A stretch of 64,000 nt of DNA, from contig JBCBBH010000003.1 in NCBI GenBank assembly GCA_038531945.1, positions 1-64,000 on the forward strand, in the 5' to 3' direction. Positions 53,201 through 60,950 of this stretch are shown here, piece by piece. This stretch comes from CALBPI01 sp038531945 (lineage in GTDB: Bacteria > Pseudomonadota > Gammaproteobacteria > Steroidobacterales > Woeseiaceae). The first letter of the stretch is position 1. Each line of letters opens with the position of its first letter. A program made the translations under genes and the position numbers. The notes under the pieces are model-generated. The model saw only the letters and a list, made by a program, of their open reading frames with translations. It searched no databases and was not told where the DNA came from.

Positions 53201-56048
53201 AGGCAGTGCGAACATGGCCGGAATCGGTTCGTTCGGCAACTTGAGTCATGAATTGGAAACGCTGTTGATTGCGCTGGACGATCAGCGGATCAACGCGAGC
53301 AATCAGATCGACGGGCTGTTGCGCCAGTGTATTGATTGCCTGCATGAGATGCGCGACACCGTTCTCGATGGCCGACTTCCGGCACCGCGCGATGACCTTG
53401 GCGGCACTGTACGACTGGTCGCGCTTGGCGAACCGGTTCCGGAGACGATCGGCCCGACGCCGGCATTGCAGCGCGGATTTGCCCCGGATGAGATGGTCGA
53501 TATTCCAGCGGCCGGCGAACAAGCGTCGGAAGCATCGATGGAGGAAGAGCCAACGGGCGTCATCGACAGCGATCTGATTGATGTCGAGTCCTTGTTTGAG
53601 TCGGACGATTCCACCGATGAAGCGGTCGCCGAGCCAGAGACGTCCGAGACGCGGATGGACGACGAGGAAACGAATGTCGGTGAGGTGCTGGATGAGGGCA
53701 CCGTCACGTCCGCCGTAACCTTCAATGTGGACGACAATGAGTCCGAGGTCGAAGACGACCTCGGACCGCATGCAAAAACCCAGCAATGGAGCGATAGCCC
53801 ATTCCGGCCGACGGAAGAAACGCCGGAAGCGTCAACCGATTCGGAATCGGCCAGCGCCGATGAGTCGCCGCTGGATGAAACGGTAGCCGAGTTTGAGTCG
53901 GACGAATCGAACGTCGTACCGTTCCGGGACACGCAGTCCAATTTGCCAACGATCGACCCTGCGGACAGCTTGATCGAGCGCTCGCAGTTTCTCGAGGCGC
54001 TGATAGACGATGCGGCCGAGAAGTTCTCAAAGACAGGGGTCAGTGCATCACTGGATGAGACGATTGCATCAGACGAGGTTGATGCGCCGGCAGATGAATC
54101 TCTGGAGTCAACCATCGACTCGCCTGTCGATGAGCTGCCACTGGATCTACCTACACACTCCGAAGAGTCGGCCTCTGAGCCAGAGTCTCAGGAAGTGCCC
54201 GACCTCCCTGGTGAGAGTCTGCCGATTCGTGAGGTCGCCCGAGAGCGTACCGAGTTCGTCCGCGTTGATTCGCGCTTACTTGAAGATATGCTCAACGCCG
54301 CGGGTGAGGTCAGCATCTATCACGGTCGGCTCAGCCAACAAGTAAGCTCCATCGATTTTCATCTTGCGGAGCTGACGCAGACGGTGATTCGATTGCGTGA
54401 TCAGTTACGCCAACTGGAAATCGAGACCGAAGCGCAAATTCTGCATGGCCATGAAGACGATCGCAGCCGCAAGGATTTCGATCCGCTGGAACTCGATCGT
54501 TACTCCAAAATTCAGCAACTGTCGCGTGCGCTCGCGGAGTCCTCGAACGACGTTGACAGCTTGAAGGGCCTGCTCGGCTCGGTCACGCGCGAGGCGGATA
54601 CCTTGCTCACGCAGCAGGCACGTGTCACGGCCGAGCTACAGAACGGATTGATGCGTACTCGCATGGTGCCATTCGAGCGACACGTCGCTCGCTTGTCGCG
54701 CCTGGTACGCCAAACCGCGAAAGAAACCGGTAAACAAGCAGAGTTGGCCGTCGAGGGTGCTGCTGGCGAACTTGATCGACAGGTGCTCGAGAAGATGCTG
54801 CCGCCGCTGGAGCACATGATGCGAAACGCGGTCGTGCACGGCATTGAAACGCCGGATGTGCGTCAGGCAGCAAGCAAGCCTGCGGGAGGCCAAATCACGA
54901 TTCGTCTTCATCGAGAAGGGTCGGAGATGGTCATGGACGTGGCGGACGATGGCGCCGGACTGAACGTCGATGCCATTCGTCGCAAAGGCGTCGAACGCGG
55001 TTTGATCGCTGACGATGATCAGAGCACAGATCAGGCGATCCTGGATCTGATTCTCGAGCCCGGTTTCTCGACGGCTGAAGCGCTAACTCAGGCCGCTGGT
55101 CGCGGCGTCGGTATGGATGTGGTCGCGAATGAGGTGAAGAAGCTCGGCGGCTCTTTGCGGATTGCGTCGATGCCGGGTCAAGGCACCAACTTTACCGTTC
55201 GTCTCCCATTTACGCTGGCGATTACCCAAGCGCTGATCGTGCGCACGGGAGACGAGGTGTTCGCGCTACCGCTACCCACAGTGGAAGGCGTCACTCGGGT
55301 ACCGCGTTCCGAGGTCGAGCAACTCATGACCGAGGCGGTGCCGATGTTCGACTACGGTGAACATAGCTACCGTTTGCGCCACCTTGGGCCGCTGGTTGGT
55401 GGTGCTCAAGGCAGACTGGCGGAAGATGAGCAGGCAGCTGTACCGGTGATACTCATTCGGGCCGGTCAGCATTCAACCGCACTGCTGGTCGATGAAATGC
55501 TCACCAGTCGCGAAATTGTGGTCAAAGCGGTCGGCCCCCAGATTGCCGGAATTACGGGCGTGTCGGGCGCAACCATTCTGGGCGACGGTCGCGTGGTCCT
55601 GATTCTGGACATGCCGTCACTGGTTCGTCAGCAACAACCCGTTTCCGATACGCCGTCAATCGATGCAGATGAGCCGACTGACCCGTTGATTCTGGTTGTT
55701 GATGACTCGATTACGGTTCGACGTGTGACAGAGCGATTCCTGAAACGACATGGCTTTGAGGTTGCAACCGCGCGTGATGGCATGGATGCGGTGAGCGTCA
55801 TTCAGGACCAGCAGCCTGCAGTCATTCTGCTGGACATCGAGATGCCGCGGATGGACGGATTCGAGTTTGCCACGCACGTTCGCAACGACCCGAGATTTGC
55901 TGATACACCGATCATCATGATCACCTCGCGTAGCGGTGAGAAGCATCGTGCGCGCGCGATTGAAATTGGTGTGAATGACTATCTTGGCAAACCCTATCAG
56001 GACCATCAGCTTTTGGATGCGATCCGCCTGCAACTGGAGCGTTCCTGA
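50214..56048 (+). CDS. chpA: Hybrid histidine kinase ChpA/PilL of the Pil-Chp system
   Basis: A 1944-residue CheA-type kinase, shorter than the roughly 2500-residue Pseudomonas protein. After a FimL-like N-terminal region with degenerate Hpt-like helices come three canonical Hpt domains: HTLKGSGRM (H680), HTLHGSINT (H823) and HTLKGSANM (H993). A long acidic Ser/Thr/Glu linker (about 1100-1340) leads to dimerisation/ATPase with N box RNAVVHGIE (about 1536), DDGAGL (about 1575) and GRGVGMDVV (about 1629), a CheW-like domain (1660-1790) and a receiver with D1874. GTG start. It should phosphorylate PilG, PilH and its own receiver. Confidence 0.95.
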   Translation: MSNSNPTTPETGPSAAGRASMQQAYQIVSQELAKTVNQARVTLEDAVEGRGPRQALDGCAGYLHEVSGVLKIVEVYGGALLAEEMEQTCRYLVSAKREQSVHDAALDALTRAMVQLPAYLERVQAGGRDVALVLLPILNDLRAARGQPLLSESTILLLNRTPSESVTVSLRGSDPSEDFVVLSRKVRPAFQLALLGLLKADGERAQPFLEKLRRMAVAFESAAARDDVYRLWWVVSGVLDALIDGGLPISVSVKRLLGQADRRIKKTIDEGLESFDTDPVADLLNSLLYYIARTENPGDRVLAIREAFGLSEPLPTQAEVDNVHGAMAKPSIALMQTVAAAIREDLSAVKDVLDIHVRTGETDASKLRPQVELLAKIGDTLGVLGLGEQRGSVLQEIERLQTMIDQEHSNADQDVLLTIASTLLKVESSLERHLTQMVAPEEPEETATAEDIKPGKDGEDLVDVRKALMRECIVNLARIKDTLTQTMEGRADAVAIDAVPALNDGIVSGFRMLELDRAADLFARLARFVRVYLNAANHTLASDHQDRLADALVSIEYYMETIAANRKEPGYMLDNAETCLLVLDDVRTKLEQPVTDIGAATQITTAPEFAAADNATIADGTEVIQSPVVTDDTSAIDPELLELFIEEAKDEVRNIRQLLPKWKSDTSDMDSLITVRRSFHTLKGSGRMVGAERIGEYCWQVENLLNRVINRTLSLTPTMADFVIEAAEAVPSLIEQLEVGTEPQVDVDLLSAKAQAFVDGDPDAANLTRASIVAESAPLEMDPVLHEIFAKEAEGHMAVVDDFLAKVKAPPARVSEALYRASHTLHGSINTAGLQRATPLSGALNQLVRRVHDGNAELDAKAINLLADALSHLRSVIRSVNTGAVAENLEPLVTQIEHHTAFLAKEQTQRLRPSDRVLPPGYEPTQVLDAVPTPEVPTVDETSLMDVPDYDPDIGEIFTEEAGEILEQVDVALERWHDTRDAGALSELKRYLHTLKGSANMAGIGSFGNLSHELETLLIALDDQRINASNQIDGLLRQCIDCLHEMRDTVLDGRLPAPRDDLGGTVRLVALGEPVPETIGPTPALQRGFAPDEMVDIPAAGEQASEASMEEEPTGVIDSDLIDVESLFESDDSTDEAVAEPETSETRMDDEETNVGEVLDEGTVTSAVTFNVDDNESEVEDDLGPHAKTQQWSDSPFRPTEETPEASTDSESASADESPLDETVAEFESDESNVVPFRDTQSNLPTIDPADSLIERSQFLEALIDDAAEKFSKTGVSASLDETIASDEVDAPADESLESTIDSPVDELPLDLPTHSEESASEPESQEVPDLPGESLPIREVARERTEFVRVDSRLLEDMLNAAGEVSIYHGRLSQQVSSIDFHLAELTQTVIRLRDQLRQLEIETEAQILHGHEDDRSRKDFDPLELDRYSKIQQLSRALAESSNDVDSLKGLLGSVTREADTLLTQQARVTAELQNGLMRTRMVPFERHVARLSRLVRQTAKETGKQAELAVEGAAGELDRQVLEKMLPPLEHMMRNAVVHGIETPDVRQAASKPAGGQITIRLHREGSEMVMDVADDGAGLNVDAIRRKGVERGLIADDDQSTDQAILDLILEPGFSTAEALTQAAGRGVGMDVVANEVKKLGGSLRIASMPGQGTNFTVRLPFTLAITQALIVRTGDEVFALPLPTVEGVTRVPRSEVEQLMTEAVPMFDYGEHSYRLRHLGPLVGGAQGRLAEDEQAAVPVILIRAGQHSTALLVDEMLTSREIVVKAVGPQIAGITGVSGATILGDGRVVLILDMPSLVRQQQPVSDTPSIDADEPTDPLILVVDDSITVRRVTERFLKRHGFEVATARDGMDAVSVIQDQQPAVILLDIEMPRMDGFEFATHVRNDPRFADTPIIMITSRSGEKHRARAIEIGVNDYLGKPYQDHQLLDAIRLQLERS

Positions 56049-56512
56049 TGGCGGCTGCGACTGAAGAGCTCTACAGCCTTTTGGTCCCGCTGAATGAGGA
56101 CCGATTGATCGTGCCGCGCGCGTGCGTCGCGGAGGTTGTTCGGTTGTCACAGCCGGAGGCCATAGCAGGCGGACCGGAATGGTTGGTCGGGTCTCTGGAT
56201 TGGTCCGGGCGTGCTGTTCCTGCGGTGTCTTTCGAGTCAATGATGGGCCGATCACTGCCCGAGTTGACGAGTCGGACCCGGGTAGTGATTTTCCACGCGA
56301 CCAGCGGCAATATTCGCGGTGGGTATTACGGGCTGCTGACGCAAGGGTTTCCGCAGCTTGTACGAGTCAACCGAGACGTTCTGAAAGTCGATACGGCAAA
56401 GCAATACGAACTCGATGACCCGGTTGTGACCCGGGTTCGAATGATCAACGAGTACCCGCTTGTTCCGGATCTCGATGTGATTGAGGCACGTTTAGCCGAA
56501 CTCTCGCTCTAG
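56048..56512 (+). CDS. chpC: CheW-like protein ChpC
   Basis: A 154-residue CheW-domain protein with a start overlapping the chpA stop (TGATG). VPRACVAEVVRL, GSLDWSGRAVPAVSFE and the degenerate core match ChpC. It would bring extra receptors to the Chp array. The chpB methylesterase that separates chpA and chpC in Pseudomonas is missing here. Its TAG stop shares CTAG with the convergent rsmE. Confidence 0.85.
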   Translation: MAAATEELYSLLVPLNEDRLIVPRACVAEVVRLSQPEAIAGGPEWLVGSLDWSGRAVPAVSFESMMGRSLPELTSRTRVVIFHATSGNIRGGYYGLLTQGFPQLVRVNRDVLKVDTAKQYELDDPVVTRVRMINEYPLVPDLDVIEARLAELSL

Positions 56513-57240
56513 CTGAGACCTCCCCACGCAAACTGAATCACCGAGAGCAGCGCGATAGCTGCGGTTTCGGTTCTCAGCACGCGGTCCCCTGCGCGAACCG
56601 GGGTAAAACTCGCGTCGGCACACAAACGGATTTCCGAGTCACTGAACCCACCTTCCGGTCCGATGAGCACCGCCACACATTTCGGCGCGGGCGCGTTAAG
56701 GACCTCGCGCAGTGATGTCGTTGCGTCCGGTAGCGCGACCAGTTGCACGTCGGCGCTGATCTCGCCGAGCGCTGCGTCAAGGGTTTGTGGCGGATGGATC
56801 TCCGGGAGACGGACTCTGCCACTTTGCTGGCATGCGCCAATCGCGACTTTGGTCCAGTGCGCCAGTTTGTGGGCAACCTTCACGTCATCGACCTTCATGG
56901 CTGAACGCTCCGTGGCGATCGGTATCACCTCATCGACGCCGAGCTCCACGGCTTTTTGAATGACAAGGTCAATTTTTTGCGCGCGCGAGAGTGCCTGTAG
57001 GAGAACGACGCGTACCTGGGATCGGTCGTCCACTATCGTCAGTTCGCCAACGTCCAATGCTGCGCTTCGCTTGCCGAGATGACTGATCCGCGCCGCACCC
57101 GTGCGCCCATCGCGATCAAAGACGGTCAAAGTATCGCCAACGCGAGCCCGCAAAACACGACCGAGATAGTGGGCGGATTCGGCGTCGAGTGTGCAGGTGC
57201 TCCGAGGGTCGAGCGGTCGCTCAACAAACAGTCGTTTCAT
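56509..57240 (-). CDS. rsmE: 16S rRNA (uracil1498-N3)-methyltransferase
   Basis: About 243 residues with a PUA-like N-terminal domain and a SPOUT knot: QKAVELGVDEVIPI, LIGPEGGFSDSEI and RVLRTETAAIALLSVI are diagnostic. ATG 57240 (MKRLFVERPL) is the natural start; the frame runs open to 57618 antisense to ampD. It methylates U1498 of 16S rRNA. Confidence 0.94.
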   Translation of the reverse strand: MKRLFVERPLDPRSTCTLDAESAHYLGRVLRARVGDTLTVFDRDGRTGAARISHLGKRSAALDVGELTIVDDRSQVRVVLLQALSRAQKIDLVIQKAVELGVDEVIPIATERSAMKVDDVKVAHKLAHWTKVAIGACQQSGRVRLPEIHPPQTLDAALGEISADVQLVALPDATTSLREVLNAPAPKCVAVLIGPEGGFSDSEIRLCADASFTPVRAGDRVLRTETAAIALLSVIQFAWGGLS

Positions 57241-57284
57241 AGTCCGAGTTTGACGCATTCCGGCGACGTGCGCACCATAGGTGC

Positions 57285-57869
57285 ATGCAGTCCAACACCT
57301 ACTCTTCGGGGTTAGTGATCGACCCGGAGGCCGGACTGGTCGCGCCTGCGCGCCAATGTCCCAGCCCCAATCGGGACGACCGCCCGCAGTCCATGCAATT
57401 GGATTTGATCGTCGTTCACTCGATCTCGCTGCCGCCCGGCGAGTTCGGTGGCCCATCAATCGACGCCTTGTTCCGTAACCGATTGGACAGCAGCGCCGAT
57501 CCCTATTTCCGTGAGATTGCCGACCTGAAGGTCTCGGCACATTGCTTGATTCGACGCGATGGCGAACTGGTTCAATACGTCCCATTCCATCAGCGTGCGT
57601 GGCATGCCGGTGTGTCATCGTTCAACGGCAGGGAGCGTTGCAACGATTTTTCGGTCGGCATCGAATTGGAGGGCACAGATAGCGGTGCGTTCGAGTCGGT
57701 GCAATATCGAGTTTTAAATGCTCTGATCGAGGCTTTACGCCACACTTATCCGTCGCTGACAGATGCGCCGGTTGTTGGGCATAGTGATATTGCTCCCGGT
57801 CGCAAGACCGACCCTGGCAGTGGGTTTGATTGGTCGCGTGTACATGCAATCGGCGCAACGGACAGTTAA
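57285..57869 (+). CDS. ampD: 1,6-anhydro-N-acetylmuramyl-L-alanine amidase AmpD
   Basis: A 194-residue cytosolic zinc amidase in peptidoglycan recycling. Zinc ligands are H45 (VVHSISLPP), H166 and D176 (GHSDIAPGRKTDPG), with the catalytic acid in GIELEG (about E127). RAWHAG is the substrate loop. It is followed 10 bases later by ampE. By removing anhydromuropeptides it represses AmpR-type beta-lactamase induction where that exists; no ampR or ampC is seen here. Confidence 0.95.
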   Translation: MQSNTYSSGLVIDPEAGLVAPARQCPSPNRDDRPQSMQLDLIVVHSISLPPGEFGGPSIDALFRNRLDSSADPYFREIADLKVSAHCLIRRDGELVQYVPFHQRAWHAGVSSFNGRERCNDFSVGIELEGTDSGAFESVQYRVLNALIEALRHTYPSLTDAPVVGHSDIAPGRKTDPGSGFDWSRVHAIGATDS

Positions 57870-57879
57870 AGTCTAAAGC

Positions 57880-58782
57880 ATGAAGATACTCGCGCTATTC
57901 GTCGCATTGATCCTCGAGCGAATGGCCTCGCAGCTGTTCCACTGGAGAGAGTTGCGTTGGCTGGACCCACTGTTCGATGTATTTCTCGTGCGCAGCCAGC
58001 AGTTGGCCAAGGTCACGCCTTACATGTGGATTGTGCTCGCGCTCTTGGTTGCGGTGGCCCCGGTCATTGGCATGCGCGTGTTACTGGATGAGGCGTGGCT
58101 CGGCTTGCCGTACTTCCTGTTGTCGGCCGGCGTCTTATTTTTAAGTCTGGGGCCTGAGGATATTGGTGAGGAGGTCGATCGCTGGTCGGCTGCGGTTCGT
58201 TCCGGGGATGAGGAGGACGAGCGCCGCAACGCCAAGGCGTTACTCGAGCGCCGCTTTCGTGACCGGGAGTCCGCGCGAGAATCGGTGAGTGGCGCAGTTT
58301 TCGTACAGGCGAACAATCGGATTTTTTCGGTTGTGTTCTGGTTTGTGCTTCTGGGTCCGGTCGGCGCCTGGTTATTCCGCGTCTCGGATCTCGCGCGCCG
58401 CCGTGCGCTGTTCCAAGCGGCACGCAACGACGACGACGCCGAGGTTGCCCCCGATTGTGAGCGTCGAGCGGACGATGTGCATGCGTTGCTTGCATGGGTA
58501 CCCGCGCGAATGACTGCTCTTGGTTACATGTTTGCCGGCAACTACGACGAAGGCAAGAACGCGTGGCAGGAGCTGGACACTTCCGACAGCATCGGACGAC
58601 ACAACGAAAAATTGCTGGAGTCGGTGGGCACGGCATCGCTCAATCTCGCTCAGGGCTCCGACGAGCCTGCGACCGACTGGGCTATTCGCTCGGCAAGGTG
58701 CGCCAAGAATCTTGCGTTGAGAACCGTGTGGTTCTGGTTGGTTGGGGTGGCATTACTGACGATCGCCGGAATTGCTATTTGA
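57880..58782 (+). CDS. ampE: Regulatory signalling modulator AmpE
   Basis: A 300-residue membrane protein with about four hydrophobic helices (near 1-15, 45-62, 66-85 and the C-terminus) and a conserved central segment, FWFVLLGPVGAWLFRVSDLA. It follows ampD as in enterics and Pseudomonas. The role is poorly defined, possibly as a sensor or nucleotide-binding modulator. Confidence 0.9.
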   Translation: MKILALFVALILERMASQLFHWRELRWLDPLFDVFLVRSQQLAKVTPYMWIVLALLVAVAPVIGMRVLLDEAWLGLPYFLLSAGVLFLSLGPEDIGEEVDRWSAAVRSGDEEDERRNAKALLERRFRDRESARESVSGAVFVQANNRIFSVVFWFVLLGPVGAWLFRVSDLARRRALFQAARNDDDAEVAPDCERRADDVHALLAWVPARMTALGYMFAGNYDEGKNAWQELDTSDSIGRHNEKLLESVGTASLNLAQGSDEPATDWAIRSARCAKNLALRTVWFWLVGVALLTIAGIAI

Positions 58783-58814
58783 TGATTCGGCTTGCCAAAG
58801 ACCTTGCAGCCCGA

Positions 58815-59387
58815 TCAGCTCACGTCGCCCTGACCCCGAATCCGCTCCGAGTGCCACAAAACCTCTTCGCCGCCGCCGGTGCGGGCAAGCACGCGAGCGA
58901 TCACAAACAGAAGATCGGACAACCGGTTCAGATAACGCAAAGCTTCCGGATTGACCTCCGCATCGCGCGATAGTGTTTGCACGCGTCGCTCAGCGCGGCG
59001 ACAGATCGTGCGCGCCAGATGGCAGGATGCAGCGGGTGGGTTACCGCCGGGGAGGATGAATTCCTTCAGTGCCGGCAGTTCTTCGTTGAACCCGTCGAGC
59101 TGCGACTCCAGGCGCGAAACGTAGTCCGCGGTAATCACGTGATGTCCCGGAATGCACAATTCAGCGCCCACGTCGAACAGGTCGTGCTGTACATCGGTCA
59201 GACAACTGACGATCGCGCGGTTGTTGAGTTGAAACGACAGCACCATGCCGATCGCGCTGTTGGCTTCATCGACGGTTCCATAGGCCTCGACGCGTGCGTC
59301 ATCCTTGGCGACGCGTGACCCGTCGCCGAGGCCGGTCTCACCGGCGTCGCCTGTGCAGGTGTAAATCTTGCTTAGCCTGTTGCCCAT
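58815..59387 (-). CDS. Cob(I)alamin adenosyltransferase, PduO type
   Basis: About 190 residues forming the trimeric helical enzyme that attaches adenosyl to cobalamin. KIYTCTGDAGETGLGDGSRV (ATP loop), VEAYGTVDEANSAIG, FILPGGNPPAASCHLARTICRRAER and NRLSDLLFVIAR are the family motifs in order. ATG 59387 is chosen; an in-frame start 30 bases upstream is less likely. I looked for a cobalamin riboswitch upstream and saw none. Confidence 0.93.
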   Translation of the reverse strand: MGNRLSKIYTCTGDAGETGLGDGSRVAKDDARVEAYGTVDEANSAIGMVLSFQLNNRAIVSCLTDVQHDLFDVGAELCIPGHHVITADYVSRLESQLDGFNEELPALKEFILPGGNPPAASCHLARTICRRAERRVQTLSRDAEVNPEALRYLNRLSDLLFVIARVLARTGGGEEVLWHSERIRGQGDVS

Positions 59388-59806
59388 ACTCGTTACTGTC
59401 CTATCACGGATACGCACGCCATTAACGCGCCCGAGTTTGCGGGGAAAACGCTCATCTTTTTGGCTCCTCGGTACTCACCTATACCGTGTCGATGGTTCTG
59501 CACCGATGGCGTGGGCTCCATGAAATCAGGCCAAAGCGTTGCGCTCAGCCCGCCTGGTAGCACCCACCGCGCCTTCGGCATGTCGCTTGTGGCCTATGTT
59601 GTGACGCCTTCCACCGATATGCTGTCGGAATGGCAGACGGCTAGCCGAGTAAAGGCTCTTGCTCGATCACCGTTACGCTGCCAGTGTCGGACTCTCCACA
59701 AGCGCGGCAAGCCTAGAAGCTGCAACTAAGCGGTGTCAAGCAAGATCACGCTGGTACCGGTGCGACTGAGTTACACTTGCAGCTTTCGCGAAGGAGATGC
59801 GCAAAC
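59388..59806. other. Intergenic region with no gene I can support
   Basis: About 420 bases lie between the divergent adenosyltransferase and phosphatase genes. Both strands have short open frames without convincing composition. On the minus strand GAGGAG before ATG at 59455 opens a 20-codon ORF ending at 59393, which could be a leader peptide. No tRNA, B12-box or strong hairpin was found. Promoters for both flanking genes must lie here. Confidence 0.4.
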
Positions 59807-60595
59807 GTGGATCAGGAAGCGAGTGCTTTTCTTGCAACGGCGTTGGAAGCTGCCAAGTCGGCGGCCGATGTCATTCGAGCTGGCTATCAGGGGCGATACA
59901 CGGTCAATACCAAAGCGGACCTGACGCCGGTGACGGACATTGACATCGCAGCCGAGCAGGCGATTGCTTCGGTCATTCGTCAGCGATTCCCGGACCACGG
60001 CTTTCTCGGTGAGGAAACCGGCGAGACCGAGAGCGACACTGAGTTTCTATGGCTCGTAGATCCGATCGACGGGACCAAGGCTTTCGTGCGTGGCTATCCG
60101 TTTTTCTCAACGCAAATTGCGTTGATGCGCGATAGTGAATTGATTCTCGGCGTCTCCAGCGCGCCTGTGCAAGGTGACCTTGCGTACGCGGAAATCGACG
60201 GCGGCGCGTGGCTCAATGGTGAACGGTTGCAGGTCAGTGATATTTCGTTGTTGGAGGAAGCTGCCGTGTCATTAGGGAATGTGCATTCGCTGGCGAAAGG
60301 GCCGGGTTGGAGCGCGATTGGCGAGATCGTATCGCGGTGTGGTCGCATCCGCGGCTATGGCGACTTCCTGCACTACCACCTGCTGGCACAAGGCTGCATA
60401 GACGCCGTGATCGAGTCGGATGTCAATATTCTCGATATAGCAGCTTTGTCTGTGATCGTGACTGAAGCCGGCGGTGTCTTCACCGATATCGACGGCGGAC
60501 GCGTACACCGTGATACGCGATCTGTTCTAGCGGCAAATCCGGCTCTGTATGAGCGGTTGACCGGCATGCTGCACCCGGTCTTGGCAGCGCAGTAG
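59807..60595 (+). CDS. Inositol-monophosphatase family phosphatase (HisN/SuhB-like)
   Basis: About 262 residues with the three metal motifs of the IMPase fold: GEETGE, DPIDGTKAFVRG and a final D in NILDIAALSVIVTEAGG. The ILDIAAL form and FVRGYPFFSTQIAL resemble HisN-type histidinol-phosphate phosphatases more than CysQ, but the substrate is unproven. GTG 59807, ten bases after AAGGAG, is used as the start. It stands alone. Confidence 0.85.
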   Translation: MDQEASAFLATALEAAKSAADVIRAGYQGRYTVNTKADLTPVTDIDIAAEQAIASVIRQRFPDHGFLGEETGETESDTEFLWLVDPIDGTKAFVRGYPFFSTQIALMRDSELILGVSSAPVQGDLAYAEIDGGAWLNGERLQVSDISLLEEAAVSLGNVHSLAKGPGWSAIGEIVSRCGRIRGYGDFLHYHLLAQGCIDAVIESDVNILDIAALSVIVTEAGGVFTDIDGGRVHRDTRSVLAANPALYERLTGMLHPVLAAQ

Positions 60596-60666
60596 ACAAT
60601 CCCTGATAGGTAAGGCGCAAACGTAGGCTCGGTCCAGTGAATTTCGAGCAGGTTTGGCTGTCACAC

Positions 60667-60694
60667 AAAAAATTAACCCCGGCAGAGCCGGGGT
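60667..60694 (-). terminator. Intrinsic terminator of the predicted sRNA
   Basis: On the minus strand ACCCCGGC-TCT-GCCGGGGT, an 8-bp GC-rich stem with a three-base loop, is followed by TAATTTTTTG. The plus strand has no T-run after the hairpin, so it acts for minus-strand transcripts. Confidence 0.85.
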
Positions 60695-60861
60695 CAGGAT
60701 TGCTTCTTATTGTTATTGTTTGGCAGCCTTTCTGCTTGTACTCACCGGTCGCTAAACTGGTGTTTATTTTTATTCGCCGTTCTTATTGTGTCGGGCATCC
60801 GAACGCGAACGTGGCGGTCCCCCTGATTGTCTGACGTGCAGTACTGCCTGTTGCTTGGGCA
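60667..60861 (-). ncRNA. Predicted sigma-54-dependent, Hfq-binding sRNA (CrcZ/CrcY-like)
   Basis: About 195 nt from the expected start of a GG/GC promoter to the end of an intrinsic terminator, without a convincing ORF. It carries three A-rich motifs of the AANAANAA kind bound by the distal face of Hfq: CACAATAAGAAC (60792-60779 region), GAATAAAAATAAAC (60775-60761 region) and AAACAATAACAATAAGAA (60721-60704). The last is five AAN units in a row. In Pseudomonas, CrcZ and CrcY have this same set of features (sigma-54 promoter, several such motifs, terminator) and relieve catabolite repression by titrating Hfq-Crc. Here the neighbours are a phosphatase and an amidohydrolase gene, not cbrB. Homology to CrcZ is not shown; the shared design is. 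Confidence 0.65.
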
Positions 60862-60870
60862 CTTGAGATA

Positions 60871-60890
60871 AAGCAAGTGGTATGCCAGAA
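60871..60890 (-). promoter_or_regulatory. Sigma-54 promoter of the predicted sRNA
   Basis: The minus strand reads TTCTGGCATACCACTTGCTT: GG (60886-60885) and GC (60874-60873) are separated by exactly 10 bases, in YTGGCA...TTGCW context. The expected start is near 60861. Confidence 0.75.
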
Positions 60891-60950
60891 CCGTAAAAAT
60901 AGATAAAAAACAATTAATTAAGCAAAGCGGCATCTCGGTTTCGTCAGTCG

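Noticed and set aside
53303..54115. A 270-codon minus-strand serine-rich frame inside chpA
   Set aside because: It is the mirror of the acidic GA-rich linker of ChpA, whose codons give Ser/Thr on the other strand; it has no ribosome site or family resemblance.
56824..57618. N-terminally extended RsmE
   Set aside because: The extra 126 codons beyond 57240 are antisense to ampD and show no domain; MKRLFVERPL is the usual beginning of RsmE.
59460..59729. An 89-codon plus-strand frame in the same gap
   Set aside because: No ribosome site, odd residue composition and no recognisable domain; it overlaps the region that must hold promoters.
59388..59806. Cobalamin riboswitch upstream of the adenosyltransferase
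   Set aside because: I looked on the minus strand for a B12-box-like segment and conserved hairpins and found only weak partial resemblance (ACCAGGCGGGCTGAG).
60742..60933. A 63-codon minus-strand frame in the sRNA region
   Set aside because: Its start lies upstream of the sigma-54 -24/-12 element, it lacks a ribosome site, and its composition (MPLCLINCFLSIF...) looks like translated AT-rich regulatory DNA. The promoter, A-rich motifs and terminator explain the region better.
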